A stretch of DNA of 64,000 bases from Chitinophaga filiformis (GCF_021646545.1 NZ_JAKIRP010000007.1:1-64000), one strand, 5' to 3'; positions 52,950 to 62,927 are shown, counted from the first letter of the stretch. The notes: generated by a model from the letters alone, not told the origin. A program made the numbers and translations.

Positions 52950-53030
52950 ATGAACGCGATCAGGTCAACAAAAAACAGGGAATTAACGCAGAAAGTTTAT
53001 GGAATTTTCAATTTCAGACATCTGCCTTTT

Positions 53031-54116
53031 ATGACAAGCTATTATCTCACCTGCGGTGGCATGTTCGTATTGGCCCTCGCCCATCTCAGCAATACGCCCA
53101 GGGCAAACCCCGTCGCCAATGCCTGGCTGGGTGGCTTCTTCTTCTGCACCGGCAGCGCTGTGCTGGCATTTATTGCACAACACACGGGATTGGATACCCG
53201 GTATCCACTTCTGGTACCACTAACCGAATCCATCAGATTGGCTATGGCCCCGTCGCTGTATCTGGGTGTGCTGTACTTTACCTCCGCCCGGCGCTCATGG
53301 AAACGCCTGGATTATCTGCATTTTTTGCCGGCGGTATTATTTCTGCCCGTGTTGTTCTTTGGGGGGCGCCATTTACCTCACTTTTTGGGAGTGATTGTCG
53401 GTAGCAGCGTTAAGTTACAAATGCTTATATACTGGATACTGTCTTTCAACCTGTTACGTAAGCATAGCCATTCGATCCGGGAGGTTAACGCCGAAGTACA
53501 AAGAACGGATCTGAAATGGCTGCAGTACATGTTACTTGGGATCGCCGTGATAATGCTACTGTGGTACAACCAGGTTTTCAGGATGAACGAACAACTGGAA
53601 CGTTTTACAGGTATTGGCTATTTGTTAGGAGTGTATGTGATTGCCTTCTTCTCGCTACGGCAGAGGGAAATTTTTCCCTATACAGAACCGGAGAAATCGG
53701 CCCTGCAGGAAGTCATTGAAAAGAAAACCACCCTTCCACGGCTGGCCGCAGATGACATTCAACGATTAAAAGCCCGCCTGAACCACCTGATGGAAAAGGA
53801 GCAACTCTTTACCAACAGCGATCTCAATCTTCCGCAACTGGCTATCAGGATGGAAATTACCGTTCATGAGCTATCCTACCTGCTAAACAAGGGCTACGGA
53901 CAAAACTTCTATCAATATATCAACCAATACAGAGTAAACCGGGTAAAGGAGTTAATGATTTCAGAAAAGTACCGGCACTTGAGCATCCTGGGTATAGCAT
54001 TTGAGGCCGGATTTAACTCAAAGACCACCTTTAACACCACTTTCAAAAAAACAGAGGGTATGTCGCCCGCCGAATACCGGGATTTACTGGTACGGATGGA
54101 TACAACGGGGCGCTAA
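53031..54116 (+). CDS. Membrane-bound AraC family regulator
   Basis: About 361 residues from the ATG at 53031 (M-T-S-Y-Y-L-T); an upstream ATG at 52950 would add a polar tail before TM1. Six to seven TM helices in the first 220 residues (e.g. M-F-V-L-A-L-A-H-L, F-L-P-A-V-L-F-L-P-V-L-F-F), a linker, and an AraC double HTH in the last 110 residues (L-P-Q-L-A-I-R-M-E-I-T-V-H-E-L-S-Y-L-L-N, I-A-F-E-A-G-F-N-S-K-T-T-F-N-T-T-F-K). A membrane-tethered one-component regulator. The membrane gene 42 bp downstream is likely co-transcribed. Confidence 0.9.
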   Translation: MTSYYLTCGGMFVLALAHLSNTPRANPVANAWLGGFFFCTGSAVLAFIAQHTGLDTRYPLLVPLTESIRLAMAPSLYLGVLYFTSARRSWKRLDYLHFLPAVLFLPVLFFGGRHLPHFLGVIVGSSVKLQMLIYWILSFNLLRKHSHSIREVNAEVQRTDLKWLQYMLLGIAVIMLLWYNQVFRMNEQLERFTGIGYLLGVYVIAFFSLRQREIFPYTEPEKSALQEVIEKKTTLPRLAADDIQRLKARLNHLMEKEQLFTNSDLNLPQLAIRMEITVHELSYLLNKGYGQNFYQYINQYRVNRVKELMISEKYRHLSILGIAFEAGFNSKTTFNTTFKKTEGMSPAEYRDLLVRMDTTGR

Positions 54117-54158
54117 AACAGCCGCACCTGGCTACTATTGCAGAAAAAACTGGTAGCT

Positions 54159-55241
54159 ATGGAACACTTGAGCTTCTCCCGGAAATTGATCGTTTGTCTG
54201 TTGACCGGACTTATTTTCGCCGCCGTTCTTCGCCGCATACTGGCCCGTTATTTAGTCCCCCTGATATCCCTGCAGGCTGCCTGGGCTATTTCTCTATCAT
54301 GCCTGCTGGCTTGGCTGGTATATGCCTTTGTCTGGCAACGGCAGGAAAAGATTGGAAAGGCTAATTCCCCTGCCCGGCTTATTTTATTTCAGTCCATTAT
54401 TGCCTGTTCCCTGGCGCTTGACCTGGCCTCCTTCGGGTGGCAGAAAGTCTTCCACCTGCAAATGGTTGTTCCCCTTGGAGAACTGGACCTTCCGTTTAAC
54501 AGTCTGGATGGAGAGACGCTTACCTGGGCTTATTTCAGGCGATCCTATCCATTTACTGTAAGCATTGCCGTTGCACAGATAGCCAGCGCTTATCTACTAT
54601 TATGGTCAAGAACCAGACTGCTGGGACTGATCTGCATGGTACCCATCTTGCTAAACATTATCCTGATAGACTTTTTCTATCATCTCCCTGTGGGAGTCCT
54701 GGTGCATGCAATCATCTTAATGGCCGGGGTCATTTATTTACTACTGCAATACCAGGCCCATCTTGTTCACTTCTTTTTCCATACGCTGCCCGCTACTGGA
54801 ACAACCACCACTCACCGCAAGCGGCACACTCACACACTACGTGCATTCGTTATATTACTGCCCCTGGTCCTGCTGGCTACTTTTAATTATCCTGATAAGC
54901 ATCCGCAGTTCACCGGCAAATACAGCGTTAGTGGTCTTACTGTAAATGGCAGACCATTAAAGGCAAAAAGCCCAAAAGACAGTGTGCTTACTACGCTCTA
55001 TATGGACCTGCAGGATGATTTTGCGCTTGAGTTTAACAATTACAACAGCAGGTATATAGGAACCTACAAATATGACCCAACAACTGATAGTTTCCAGGTA
55101 CAGTGGCGTTACCCGGCGGCATTCAAAACACCGTTCCTGGGTATCCTGAAAAAGGCGGATAAAGAGGGGAATTATTCTTTCGTCGGACAAATGGGAACGG
55201 ATATGCTGCAGATGAAGCTGGAGAAAGTACCCGAACCTTAA
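54159..55241 (+). CDS. Hypothetical polytopic membrane protein
   Basis: About 360 residues from the ATG at 54159 (M-E-H-L-S-F-S). Around seven TM helices in the first 250 residues (W-A-I-S-L-S-C-L-L-A-W-L, L-L-L-W-S-R-T-R-L-L-G), then a C-terminal beta-rich soluble domain (L-Y-M-D-L-Q-D-D-F-A-L-E-F-N-N-Y-N). No family recognised with confidence. Follows a membrane-bound AraC gene, which may regulate it. Confidence 0.78.
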   Translation: MEHLSFSRKLIVCLLTGLIFAAVLRRILARYLVPLISLQAAWAISLSCLLAWLVYAFVWQRQEKIGKANSPARLILFQSIIACSLALDLASFGWQKVFHLQMVVPLGELDLPFNSLDGETLTWAYFRRSYPFTVSIAVAQIASAYLLLWSRTRLLGLICMVPILLNIILIDFFYHLPVGVLVHAIILMAGVIYLLLQYQAHLVHFFFHTLPATGTTTTHRKRHTHTLRAFVILLPLVLLATFNYPDKHPQFTGKYSVSGLTVNGRPLKAKSPKDSVLTTLYMDLQDDFALEFNNYNSRYIGTYKYDPTTDSFQVQWRYPAAFKTPFLGILKKADKEGNYSFVGQMGTDMLQMKLEKVPEP

Positions 55242-55267
55242 CGGCTTTTCCATCATCTCTATTTCCC

Positions 55268-56185
55268 TTAATTAAAAGATCGTCTGAATTCCAGCGGTGA
55301 AAGGTTAGTTTTGTTTTTAAACAGCTTGCTAAATGATTGCGGATGTTCAAACCCCAGCTCATAGGCCACTTCACTTACGGTTAAGTTGGTGGTCGATAGT
55401 ATTTCTTTAGCCTTTTCGATAAGTTTCAGATGTATATGTTGCTGTGCATTCTGTCCGGTAAGAGAACGCAACATATCACTTAAATAGCTTGCAGAAAAGT
55501 TCAGTTGTTCCGAAAGATACTGTACGGTCGGAATACCCTGACTTAACGCCATTCTATTATTAAAATATTCATCTAAAACCTCTTCCAGTTTCTGTAATAT
55601 ACTGTTGTTGACTGCCTTACGGGTAATAAACTGCCGCTTGTAAAAACGTTGCGCATAATTCAACAATAATTCAATCTGCGCGATCAGCACATCCTGGCTA
55701 AAATCATCTATTCGGCTACTCAACTCCTCTTCTATAATACCAAAAACTGCAACAATAGTTGCCCTTTCTTTCTCTGATAAATGTAATGCCTCATTAGCCG
55801 TATATGAAAAGAAACCATACTGTTTGATTTCCTTAGCCAGGGGATAACCCAACAAAAAATCGGGGTGAATGAGCAGGGTGTATCCTGCCTGCTCTTTCAC
55901 TTCGTCACTGCCGCCAATGATCTGGTTAGGAGAAGCGAACAATAATCCGCCTTCATCAAAATCGTAATGCCCCTGACCATATTTCAATTTGCCGCTGAAC
56001 TGCGTTTTATACGATATCTTATAAAAGTTCAGTACATGGGAATGGGGCAATTTATTGACGTCGACCGTATTCTGGCTATTGTTGATTAAACTTATCAACG
56101 GATGCATAGGCTTAGGTAGGCCCAGCATTCTGTGCGCATCAGATATTGAATGCAGTTTATAACTGTCTGTTTCTTCCTTTTTCAT
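55268..56185 (-). CDS. AraC family transcriptional regulator
   Basis: 305 residues. N-terminal AraC-ligand-binding cupin (H-S-H-V-L-N-F-Y-K-I, G-L-L-F-A-S-P-N-Q), C-terminal HTH (about 215-305) with L-S-E-Q-L-N-F-S-A-S-Y-L-S-D-M-L and V-A-Y-E-L-G-F-E-H-P-Q-S-F-S-K-L-F-K. Lies 58 bp after an SDR gene on the same strand, so the pair probably forms an operon and the regulator may control that gene. Confidence 0.92.
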   Translation of the reverse strand: MKKEETDSYKLHSISDAHRMLGLPKPMHPLISLINNSQNTVDVNKLPHSHVLNFYKISYKTQFSGKLKYGQGHYDFDEGGLLFASPNQIIGGSDEVKEQAGYTLLIHPDFLLGYPLAKEIKQYGFFSYTANEALHLSEKERATIVAVFGIIEEELSSRIDDFSQDVLIAQIELLLNYAQRFYKRQFITRKAVNNSILQKLEEVLDEYFNNRMALSQGIPTVQYLSEQLNFSASYLSDMLRSLTGQNAQQHIHLKLIEKAKEILSTTNLTVSEVAYELGFEHPQSFSKLFKNKTNLSPLEFRRSFN

Positions 56186-56243
56186 GGCAAAAAGTTTTAA
56201 GTTATAACCGGCAGCTAAAACACTGCCGGTTATAATTATTTGT

Positions 56244-56981
56244 TTACCAGGGAATCTCTCCTGTTACGGGATCATGTTCCTCACTTATAAACTTCCCCGT
56301 TGGGCCGTCTTCGCCTACCAACACATATCTCGCTATGCGCGCTCCTGCCTCTTCAACGGTTCCGGTACCGCGGTGTTCATTGAAGTCGGTAGCCGTAAAT
56401 CCAGGATCAACCGCATTCACTTTAAACGACGTATCACGCAATTCATACGCCAGCACAATCGTATACATATTGAGTGCTGCTTTTGACGGCAGGTACATAG
56501 CCCCTTTATGGTGATAATACTTCCAGGAAGGATCGCTGTTTAAGGTAAGCGAACACCCGCTTGATGATACATTCACAATACGCGGCTGTTCCGCTTTTCT
56601 CAACAGGTCTATAAAGGCCTGGGTAACCCTTGCAACGCCGTACACATTGACGTTAAATACCTCGTTCATGACAGCAATATCTGAGCCAAGTGCAGTTTGC
56701 GGTAGTCCTCCATTGATACCGGCATTGTTGATCAGCGCATCCAGCACATCAGTTTTCCTGCCTATTTCAGCTCTTGCAGCGTTGACTGAGTCCTGGCTGC
56801 TTACATCCAATGCTATCACCTCTACTGCATTCAGACCTTCAGCTTTCAATCTGTCTACTGCTAGCTGCCCATTCGCTACGTCACGGCTGCCTAAATAAAC
56901 ATAATATCCTTTTTGCAGCAGCTGGCGTGCGGTTTCTAAGCCAATGCTTTTATTAGCTCCGGTAATGAGTACTTTTTTCAT
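56244..56981 (-). CDS. SDR family oxidoreductase
   Basis: 245 residues. T7-G-A-N-K-S-I-G14 (TGxxxxIG with Ser before Ile instead of Gly), N-N-A-G at 85-88, S139-S-S-G, Y163-x3-K167 (Y-L-P-S-K). C-terminal D-P-G-F-T-A-T-D-F-N matches the SDR substrate loop. Carbonyl reductase-type function; substrate unknown. Confidence 0.9.
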   Translation of the reverse strand: MKKVLITGANKSIGLETARQLLQKGYYVYLGSRDVANGQLAVDRLKAEGLNAVEVIALDVSSQDSVNAARAEIGRKTDVLDALINNAGINGGLPQTALGSDIAVMNEVFNVNVYGVARVTQAFIDLLRKAEQPRIVNVSSSGCSLTLNSDPSWKYYHHKGAMYLPSKAALNMYTIVLAYELRDTSFKVNAVDPGFTATDFNEHRGTGTVEEAGARIARYVLVGEDGPTGKFISEEHDPVTGEIPW

Positions 56982-57139
56982 TTTTGCTTTAGATAATCAG
57001 GTGGATAAATGAGTTTGTATTTTATGTACACAAAGGTCATCAACCACCGGACGTTACCCGTAGCCTAACCGGGGCTTCTTGTAGTCGAAATGAGGATATA
57101 GCTAATTGGCCTGCTATCCGATCATGTCTGCCATGACAA

Positions 57140-57919
57140 CTACAAAGTGTCCTGCAGGAATTTCGCCCATGTTATTGTTCCTGCTCTATTTTCCGGAGTC
57201 AGGTTAATACCGGACCTGAAGATATTATAGAAATCGTTTTGAACGGCTGTATCTCTGATGGCATATTTCTTCCCCGCACGCGTAAGATAAGTGTTGGCCA
57301 GCTCGCGTATAGAGAAAATTTCCGGTCCGCCGAGCGTCACACACGTCCTTTCCGGCTTGTCTTCTACGCATTTCACAATATATGCCGCCGCATCTCTGAT
57401 ATCTATTGGCTGAAACGACATATTATCCGGTAGCTCAATCACCGACTCCCGTTCATTGGACCCAGGTACCAAAATGCGGTGAAGGATAAAGTCATGAAAT
57501 TGCGTGATCCGTATGATCGTGTACGGGAATCTGGATTTCTCGATTAGTTTCTCTGTAGCATACTTGTTCTGGTAGTATACATAGCTACTCTGATCAACAC
57601 CACAAATCGATATATAGATGATATGCGGCGATCTGTCTGATGGTATGGATGCCAGCAGATGCTCCGTGCCCTGAATATCCACTTCGGCGGAATTACGTGG
57701 ATTGCTTGCACAGTGAATAATGACATCAGCATTCGCCGCAGCCTCCTGTAAACCTGTTCCCAACGCAAGATTACCAAAAGCAGCTATTGCACCTTCCTCA
57801 ACAACGGCATTTTCCCTTGACGTTAAAATAACCGGCGCATACTTCTTCCCGATCAATTGCTGCGCGATCTGTTTTCCTAGTGTGCCCGTGCCTCCGGTTA
57901 TTAAAATATTCTGTTTCAT
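57140..57919 (-). CDS. Atypical NAD(P)-binding SDR (NmrA-like)
   Basis: 259 residues. Rossmann motif T-G-G-T-G-T-L-G-K-Q at the N-terminus, I-H-C-A-S-N-P after strand 4, Y-Y-Q-N-K in place of YxxxK, and the motif P-Y-T-I-I-R-I-T-Q-F. Members bind NADP and act as reductases or redox sensors. The active Tyr/Lys pair is present, so catalysis is possible. Single gene. Confidence 0.82.
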   Translation of the reverse strand: MKQNILITGGTGTLGKQIAQQLIGKKYAPVILTSRENAVVEEGAIAAFGNLALGTGLQEAAANADVIIHCASNPRNSAEVDIQGTEHLLASIPSDRSPHIIYISICGVDQSSYVYYQNKYATEKLIEKSRFPYTIIRITQFHDFILHRILVPGSNERESVIELPDNMSFQPIDIRDAAAYIVKCVEDKPERTCVTLGGPEIFSIRELANTYLTRAGKKYAIRDTAVQNDFYNIFRSGINLTPENRAGTITWAKFLQDTL

Positions 57920-57974
57920 AGTTCGACTGATGATGTGATTAAACGCAATAGCTTTTCACGCCGGCCCTCATAAA

Positions 57975-58316
57975 CTATTTCGCAACCAATGCCTGTCCCT
58001 CAAACACCACTCCTGACCAGCCATGCTTCATAAATTGCCTGATATTCTGGTGATCAGCGGCCTCCGGGCTATTTAATACAGCCTGGTAATGCTCTGCAAA
58101 TAAATATAAAGTATCTTCTTTACTCAGGTTATTTATCTGCGCGAAAGCAAACACCTTTGCGCTACCCTGATTCTGCGTAGCCTCATTATATGCCTCCCCA
58201 TTCTTAAAAGCCGTAGGCTGATGCTGGTACCTGGCTTCTATAAATTCAATCACCTCTTTGAACGTGAGTGTATTCTCTTTTAATTTTCCGATCAACGTAA
58301 TTAGTTCCCTTTCCAT
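57975..58316 (-). CDS. HopJ type III effector-like protein
   Basis: 113 residues: F-K-E-V-I-E-F-I-E-A-R-Y-Q-H-Q-P-T-A-F-K-N-G near 19-40, then N-Q-G-S-A-K-V-F-A-F-A-Q, L-S-K-E-D-T-L-Y-L-F-A-E-H-Y and N-I-R-Q-F-M-K-H-G-W-S-G-V-V-F. This is full length for HopJ. Despite the name, the family is widespread in non-pathogens without type III secretion and its role there is unknown. Cytoplasmic. Confidence 0.93.
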   Translation of the reverse strand: MERELITLIGKLKENTLTFKEVIEFIEARYQHQPTAFKNGEAYNEATQNQGSAKVFAFAQINNLSKEDTLYLFAEHYQAVLNSPEAADHQNIRQFMKHGWSGVVFEGQALVAK

Positions 58317-58409
58317 TCAGAATAACATGTTTTAAATTAATATCAGATCTTATTTAACGGGTCAAAAATAGAAATTTATTTCAGCGATGGAAACAGAATT
58401 TTTATGCAT

Positions 58410-58449
58410 AAAAAAGGAGCCATTGCCCGAAAACAATGACTCCTTTTTA
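58410..58449 (-). terminator. Rho-independent terminator of the amidohydrolase gene
   Basis: AAAAAGGAG-C-CATTG pairs with CAATG-A-CTCCTTTTT across a short loop; T run on the minus strand. Confidence 0.85.
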
Positions 58450-58460
58450 TAAACTCACGC

Positions 58461-60332
58461 TTATATCACACTCATCTTCTTCACATCCTGCTTGCTATAA
58501 ACCTGCAATCCTCCTACCCATGTCTCCAGCACTTCAATATTCCGCATATGCATATAAGGATCCTTCATGGTAAGCGGATCCTGCTTCAGGATCACAAAAT
58601 CAGCAAAATGGCCTGGCTTCAGCGAACCGGTCCACTGGTCTGCATAACACTGCCATGCTGCGTCACAAGTTACTGCTGTTAATGCCTGCTCCGCTGTAAT
58701 ACGTTCCGCCGCATGCAAGGCTTGTTCTTCCGGATCGGCCTCCATTATCCGTGTAATTGACTGCTCCATCATTCTTAGAGGTCCCAGCGGACTTACCATA
58801 TGATCGCTATGCAGTGTTATCTTCATTCCTTCCTTCAGTGCAGTATTACAAGGATCAAGGATAAGGGTCTTGTCCCCGAAAATAGCTTCTTTAAAAGCAT
58901 ATCCCCAATACCCAACATGACCAATCAGGAAGCTCGGAGATATCTCCATTTCCTTCATCGTTTTCAACTGGTCTTTAGTTATTAAAGAGCAATGTTCTAT
59001 TCTGTTGCGTACACCAGGTTTTTCCTTCGATATATATTCCTGATACACCTGGATAACAAACTGAATGGCCAGGTTACCATTGGCATGGATCATCAGCGGC
59101 CAGCCTTTTTTTGTCATGATAGTATGTATCAGGTTCTTATAATCCTCCGGCACTTTCAAAGGTCTCGGATTCTCTCCGAAATTGAAGATACCATAGTTAT
59201 CTTTAGGATTGCATAAATAGGCCTCAGACTGATACCCTGTCAATCCCTGGTTCGAGCCGTCTGTAATTACTTTTACATGCCCGATGTATACATCCTTGTA
59301 TTCAGCAGGAGGAGTGTAGTCGGGTAAGCGTTTCGCAACATCTATTGAATCAACTATCTGTGCAGCGCCTATCCGCACTGCACGCTTGTGTACGAGTAAA
59401 TAGGCGTCAAGTAACTCTTTCTGCTGACTGGTCATCCCGGCATCATACACAAAGGTGGTTCCCCTTTTATTGACCGTCTGGAAAATCTCCTTCAGGTGTT
59501 TAAATGTCTCCAGGAACATGGCGTCCATCTGTGGCTTGGGGATTGTTATGAGGGCAGGCTGCATATTGGCTGATTCCTGCAATTGTCCATGTGTGTGCTC
59601 CCGGTAATCTTTAAACTCAGGATACTTTTTCCGCAAATGCTTGTTTTTCTCATTGTAGTAAATTGCCTTCAGCGCGGGGGTATTTACATACAGCGTATGC
59701 ATGGAGGCACTCATTATCATTAAAGGCACCTCTTCGGTAATAGCATCCAGCCGGTCAATATCTACAGTTATTAATTCCTTATTACCTTGTTGCAAAGGCA
59801 TTAAAGCAGGATCGAGGCCTGCTCCGAGAATCCAGTGGCCCGGCTTCACATAAGGTATCTCCTGTTTAATGATCTCACTAACCATGTGCATATCATATCC
59901 CTGACGTAGATCCTGTTGATCAAATCCGCCTACATCCAGCCATCCCATTAATATGGCGGTAGGTATCAGATGAACATGTGGTTCAATAAGACCGGGCAGT
60001 AACGTGTGCCCATGTGGCAACACCCTGGAACTAAAACCAGGATGATGTTGTTGCATAAACTCCTTTACATGTTGTTCGGTACCGGTAACAACCACATTGC
60101 CATCTGCAAAGCCGATGGCAGGTACAGTTTCAACAGAGCCATTGATCATCGGCCTGATAGTTCCGCCGCTGATCATCAGCTTTTGGGGCTGTTCTTCTTT
60201 AACTTTATTCTTTGCTGTTGGTAGTGAGGCAAAGTTTTCCTTAGTAAAAAGCTCTTCTTTTAATATTGTCAGTATCGGATTGTTACAGGCACAATGCGTG
60301 CACGAATCATGGTGTACATGTTGGTTTTCCAT
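58461..60332 (-). CDS. YtcJ-like amidohydrolase with a His/Cys-rich N-terminal tail
   Basis: 623 residues. Metal-dependent hydrolase with H119-V-H121 in L-I-E-P-H-V-H-L, M-I-H-A-N-G near 419, H-C-S in R-I-E-H-C-S, and H-S-D in T-L-H-S-D. The L-P-G-L-I-E-P-H motif and the V-I-L-K-Q-D end are typical of the YtcJ group of unknown substrate (amide, N-acyl or imide). The first 20 residues (M-E-N-Q-H-V-H-H-D-S-C-T-H-C-A-C) are an extra metal-binding-like tail. Cytoplasmic. Single gene. Confidence 0.86.
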   Translation of the reverse strand: MENQHVHHDSCTHCACNNPILTILKEELFTKENFASLPTAKNKVKEEQPQKLMISGGTIRPMINGSVETVPAIGFADGNVVVTGTEQHVKEFMQQHHPGFSSRVLPHGHTLLPGLIEPHVHLIPTAILMGWLDVGGFDQQDLRQGYDMHMVSEIIKQEIPYVKPGHWILGAGLDPALMPLQQGNKELITVDIDRLDAITEEVPLMIMSASMHTLYVNTPALKAIYYNEKNKHLRKKYPEFKDYREHTHGQLQESANMQPALITIPKPQMDAMFLETFKHLKEIFQTVNKRGTTFVYDAGMTSQQKELLDAYLLVHKRAVRIGAAQIVDSIDVAKRLPDYTPPAEYKDVYIGHVKVITDGSNQGLTGYQSEAYLCNPKDNYGIFNFGENPRPLKVPEDYKNLIHTIMTKKGWPLMIHANGNLAIQFVIQVYQEYISKEKPGVRNRIEHCSLITKDQLKTMKEMEISPSFLIGHVGYWGYAFKEAIFGDKTLILDPCNTALKEGMKITLHSDHMVSPLGPLRMMEQSITRIMEADPEEQALHAAERITAEQALTAVTCDAAWQCYADQWTGSLKPGHFADFVILKQDPLTMKDPYMHMRNIEVLETWVGGLQVYSKQDVKKMSVI

Positions 60333-60538
60333 ATTGTTTGAGGTTTTGGTTGCATGATCAACGCTCCGGGAAAATCAACTTTATCCGGAACATTTCAGAA
60401 ATTGAGGCTAAATCTAACTTAATACAACTGATGATATCAAATTGTTCACTGACCAGCGAATATAACTTGCGTGTAGGTATTGAAAGAAGAGTGGGAACAG
60501 CAAATTGAACAGTTGGGGCAGAATACAAAAAATAAAGA

Positions 60539-60576
60539 GCCCATATACATCTCCCATCAGAAAGACGTATATGGGC
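60539..60576 (-). terminator. Rho-independent terminator of the GH5 gene
   Basis: GCCCATATAC and GTATATGGGC form a perfect 10-bp stem; on the minus strand it is followed by TCTTTATTTTTT. Confidence 0.85.
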
Positions 60577-60582
60577 CGGTGT

Positions 60583-62664
60583 TTATTCTTTCACTATCTT
60601 CTTTGTCGTTTTTTTATTCCCGCTGATAATTTGTATGATATACATACCTGCGGGTAATTTGCTGACATCCATGTTATAAGTACTTCCGGATGTTGATCCG
60701 GACAAATACACCTTTCCATTCATGTCGTGAACACTGATCTGGCTCTTTTGCTGATGACCGGCAGGCATAGTGATCTGCACCTGATCGTGTGTGGGAACAG
60801 GATACACGGTGATGTCCTGCAGCTTATTCTTAACAACAGCAGCCGCCACGTTTGCCTGTCTAGCACCGGCAGTGCCATATACTTCAAGTTCATAGATCGA
60901 ATAGCCATACTCCGATCCGCGTGCGGTTCCGTAGATGCGAACATATCTTCCTGTAGCAGATAAACCGGCATGATCGTTACTGAGCGATGTATTCCCCTGT
61001 ATGGTTTTTACAGTCGTCCAGTTAGTGTTGTCGGTTGACACCTGTAACAGATAATCCCTTGCATAGGCAGCTTCCCAGTTTATTTTAACCTGAGAGATCG
61101 TGTAGTTACTGCCCAGGTCTACGGAGATCCATTGAGGGTCTGCATACATGGTGGCCGACCACCGTGTAGCGCTATTTCCATCAACCGCATAATTGCCTTC
61201 AAGTCCGGGTTCTTCCACAGAAGATACAGTCACCGGTTTATTCAGGGCAATGTTTGGCGTAGATACCCGCGTGCCATATACTTCCAGCTCGTAAATGGAA
61301 TAGCCGTAGGTGGTACCGCGGGCAGTGCCATACATACGAACATATCTTCCTGTAACAGATAAACCGCTATGATCATTACTAAGCGATGTATTCCCCTGTA
61401 TGGTCTTCACTGTTGTCCAGTTAGTATTATCTGTTGATACCTGCAACAGGTAATCTTTTGCATACGCAGCCTCCCAGCTTATTTTTACCTGTGAGATAGT
61501 ATAGTTACTACCCAGGTCAACCGTGATCCACTGAGGGTCTACATACGACGCAGAGGCCCAGCGGGTAGATGTATTGCCGTCCACTGCGTACGCGCCAACG
61601 AGCGTAGCGTCTTCGATTGATGACACAGTAACGGCTTTACCCAGGGCCAGGTTATTGCCGGAAGAACCGAAATCATCAGCAGGACTCTTCATGTTGTTGC
61701 GGATGAAAACACCCGCTTCCTTCAGTTTATTCGTTGTCCATACGTTACCTGAACAAGTGCCACTGGTCCATACAGCACCAGTGAGCGGATTATCGCTATA
61801 GTTCCAGTTGGTCCAGCTGATCTTTTTATTCCGCAGCAGGTCCAGATATCTTTGACTCATGGCAAAGTCATTGGGGCCATCACCTGATGATTCCTGTGTA
61901 CCAAATTCCGTTACGAAAATAGGCAGGCGATCAGAAGCCCAGTCCAGATGGTTCAGGTAAGAATCCTGGTGACTCTTCGCATAAAAGTGAAAGGTGTACA
62001 TGATATTAGGATAGTTTAGCGGACTATTTATAATATCCTGTGCAGTACTGCCCTCTGACAGTCCAAGTGAGGACCATGCTCTTGTACCGACACAAATAAC
62101 AGCGTCGTTATCAATAGCCCTGATCACGGGAATAACCTGGTCTGCATAGCTCTTTATACTTGCCCAGCTTACACCATTCGGTTCATTACATATTTCATAC
62201 AGCACGTTATTATTATTCTTGTAGGTGTTGGCAATATCTGTAAAGAATGTGATGGCCCTGCTGGTGTTATAATTGGGATCGCCGGGAGTGAGCATATGAA
62301 AATCAATCAATGCATACAATCCCCGGGCTGTAGCCTTATTCACAAATTGTTTAACCAGGGAAGTGTAATAGGATGGATTCGTCTCGTAGCCATCTTCCTG
62401 GACGTACATAGATACACGTAATATATCTGCACCCCAGTCACGGGTAAGCGTATCCAATGACGCATCTGTGATACACCCCGCGTACCATTGAATGCCATGG
62501 GTGCTCATGCCCCGCAACTGAATAGGATAGCCATTCTGGTTACAGAGTTTTGTACCAACTACTTTAAGCTGGCCGTTCATTGACACCGGTGTTTGTGAAT
62601 AGCCGCAGACGGCCGAAAGAAGGCTTACTAATAGGATAACTGGTTTGATTAAGGAGTTTTTCAT
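60583..62664 (-). CDS. GH5 cellulase with two discoidin (F5/8C, CBM32-like) domains and T9SS sorting domain
   Basis: 693 residues. Signal peptide ends V-C-G-Y-S-Q. The GH5 barrel (about 28-325) has acid/base E161 in I-C-N-E161-P and nucleophile E253 in F-V-T-E253-F-G-T-Q. Residues 338-465 and 470-597 are two very similar discoidin domains (A-V-D-G-N-x-x-T-R-W, V-D-L-G-S-N-Y-T-I, Y-V-R-x-Y-G-T). The last 75 residues (V-P-T-H-D-Q-V ... P-A-G-M-Y-I-I-Q-I) are a type A T9SS sorting domain, so the enzyme is secreted or surface-bound. It should cut beta-1,4-glucan; the GH74 enzyme in this window would act on related plant material. Confidence 0.93.
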   Translation of the reverse strand: MKNSLIKPVILLVSLLSAVCGYSQTPVSMNGQLKVVGTKLCNQNGYPIQLRGMSTHGIQWYAGCITDASLDTLTRDWGADILRVSMYVQEDGYETNPSYYTSLVKQFVNKATARGLYALIDFHMLTPGDPNYNTSRAITFFTDIANTYKNNNNVLYEICNEPNGVSWASIKSYADQVIPVIRAIDNDAVICVGTRAWSSLGLSEGSTAQDIINSPLNYPNIMYTFHFYAKSHQDSYLNHLDWASDRLPIFVTEFGTQESSGDGPNDFAMSQRYLDLLRNKKISWTNWNYSDNPLTGAVWTSGTCSGNVWTTNKLKEAGVFIRNNMKSPADDFGSSGNNLALGKAVTVSSIEDATLVGAYAVDGNTSTRWASASYVDPQWITVDLGSNYTISQVKISWEAAYAKDYLLQVSTDNTNWTTVKTIQGNTSLSNDHSGLSVTGRYVRMYGTARGTTYGYSIYELEVYGTRVSTPNIALNKPVTVSSVEEPGLEGNYAVDGNSATRWSATMYADPQWISVDLGSNYTISQVKINWEAAYARDYLLQVSTDNTNWTTVKTIQGNTSLSNDHAGLSATGRYVRIYGTARGSEYGYSIYELEVYGTAGARQANVAAAVVKNKLQDITVYPVPTHDQVQITMPAGHQQKSQISVHDMNGKVYLSGSTSGSTYNMDVSKLPAGMYIIQIISGNKKTTKKIVKE
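60874..61653 (-). repeat. Tandem duplication of the discoidin coding segment
   Basis: Two segments of about 384 bp (60874-61257 and 61270-61653) encode the two discoidin domains. Identity is high at both DNA and protein level, with long stretches such as the TDNTNWTTVKTIQGNTSLSN block conserved exactly. Confidence 0.85.
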
Positions 62665-62927
62665 TCTTGTATTTATTTTGATTATTTAAGGGACATAGGA
62701 GGCTCAGGTTGAAAATTGCCGATAGCACTGCTCACGTTAAATGATGATATGGTATAAAGCCGCAATAATGGTTATATAAAACAAATATATGATGTAAATT
62801 GAAGACACCTCTACTCATTTTAAGGCAATAAACAATGAGTACTTCCAAACCTTCGGCATTCTTTCCCTTTTCGTCTACACATTTACCTCCTAAATCTACA
62901 GCCCATGTTTCGGGCGCTGCCAATCAA

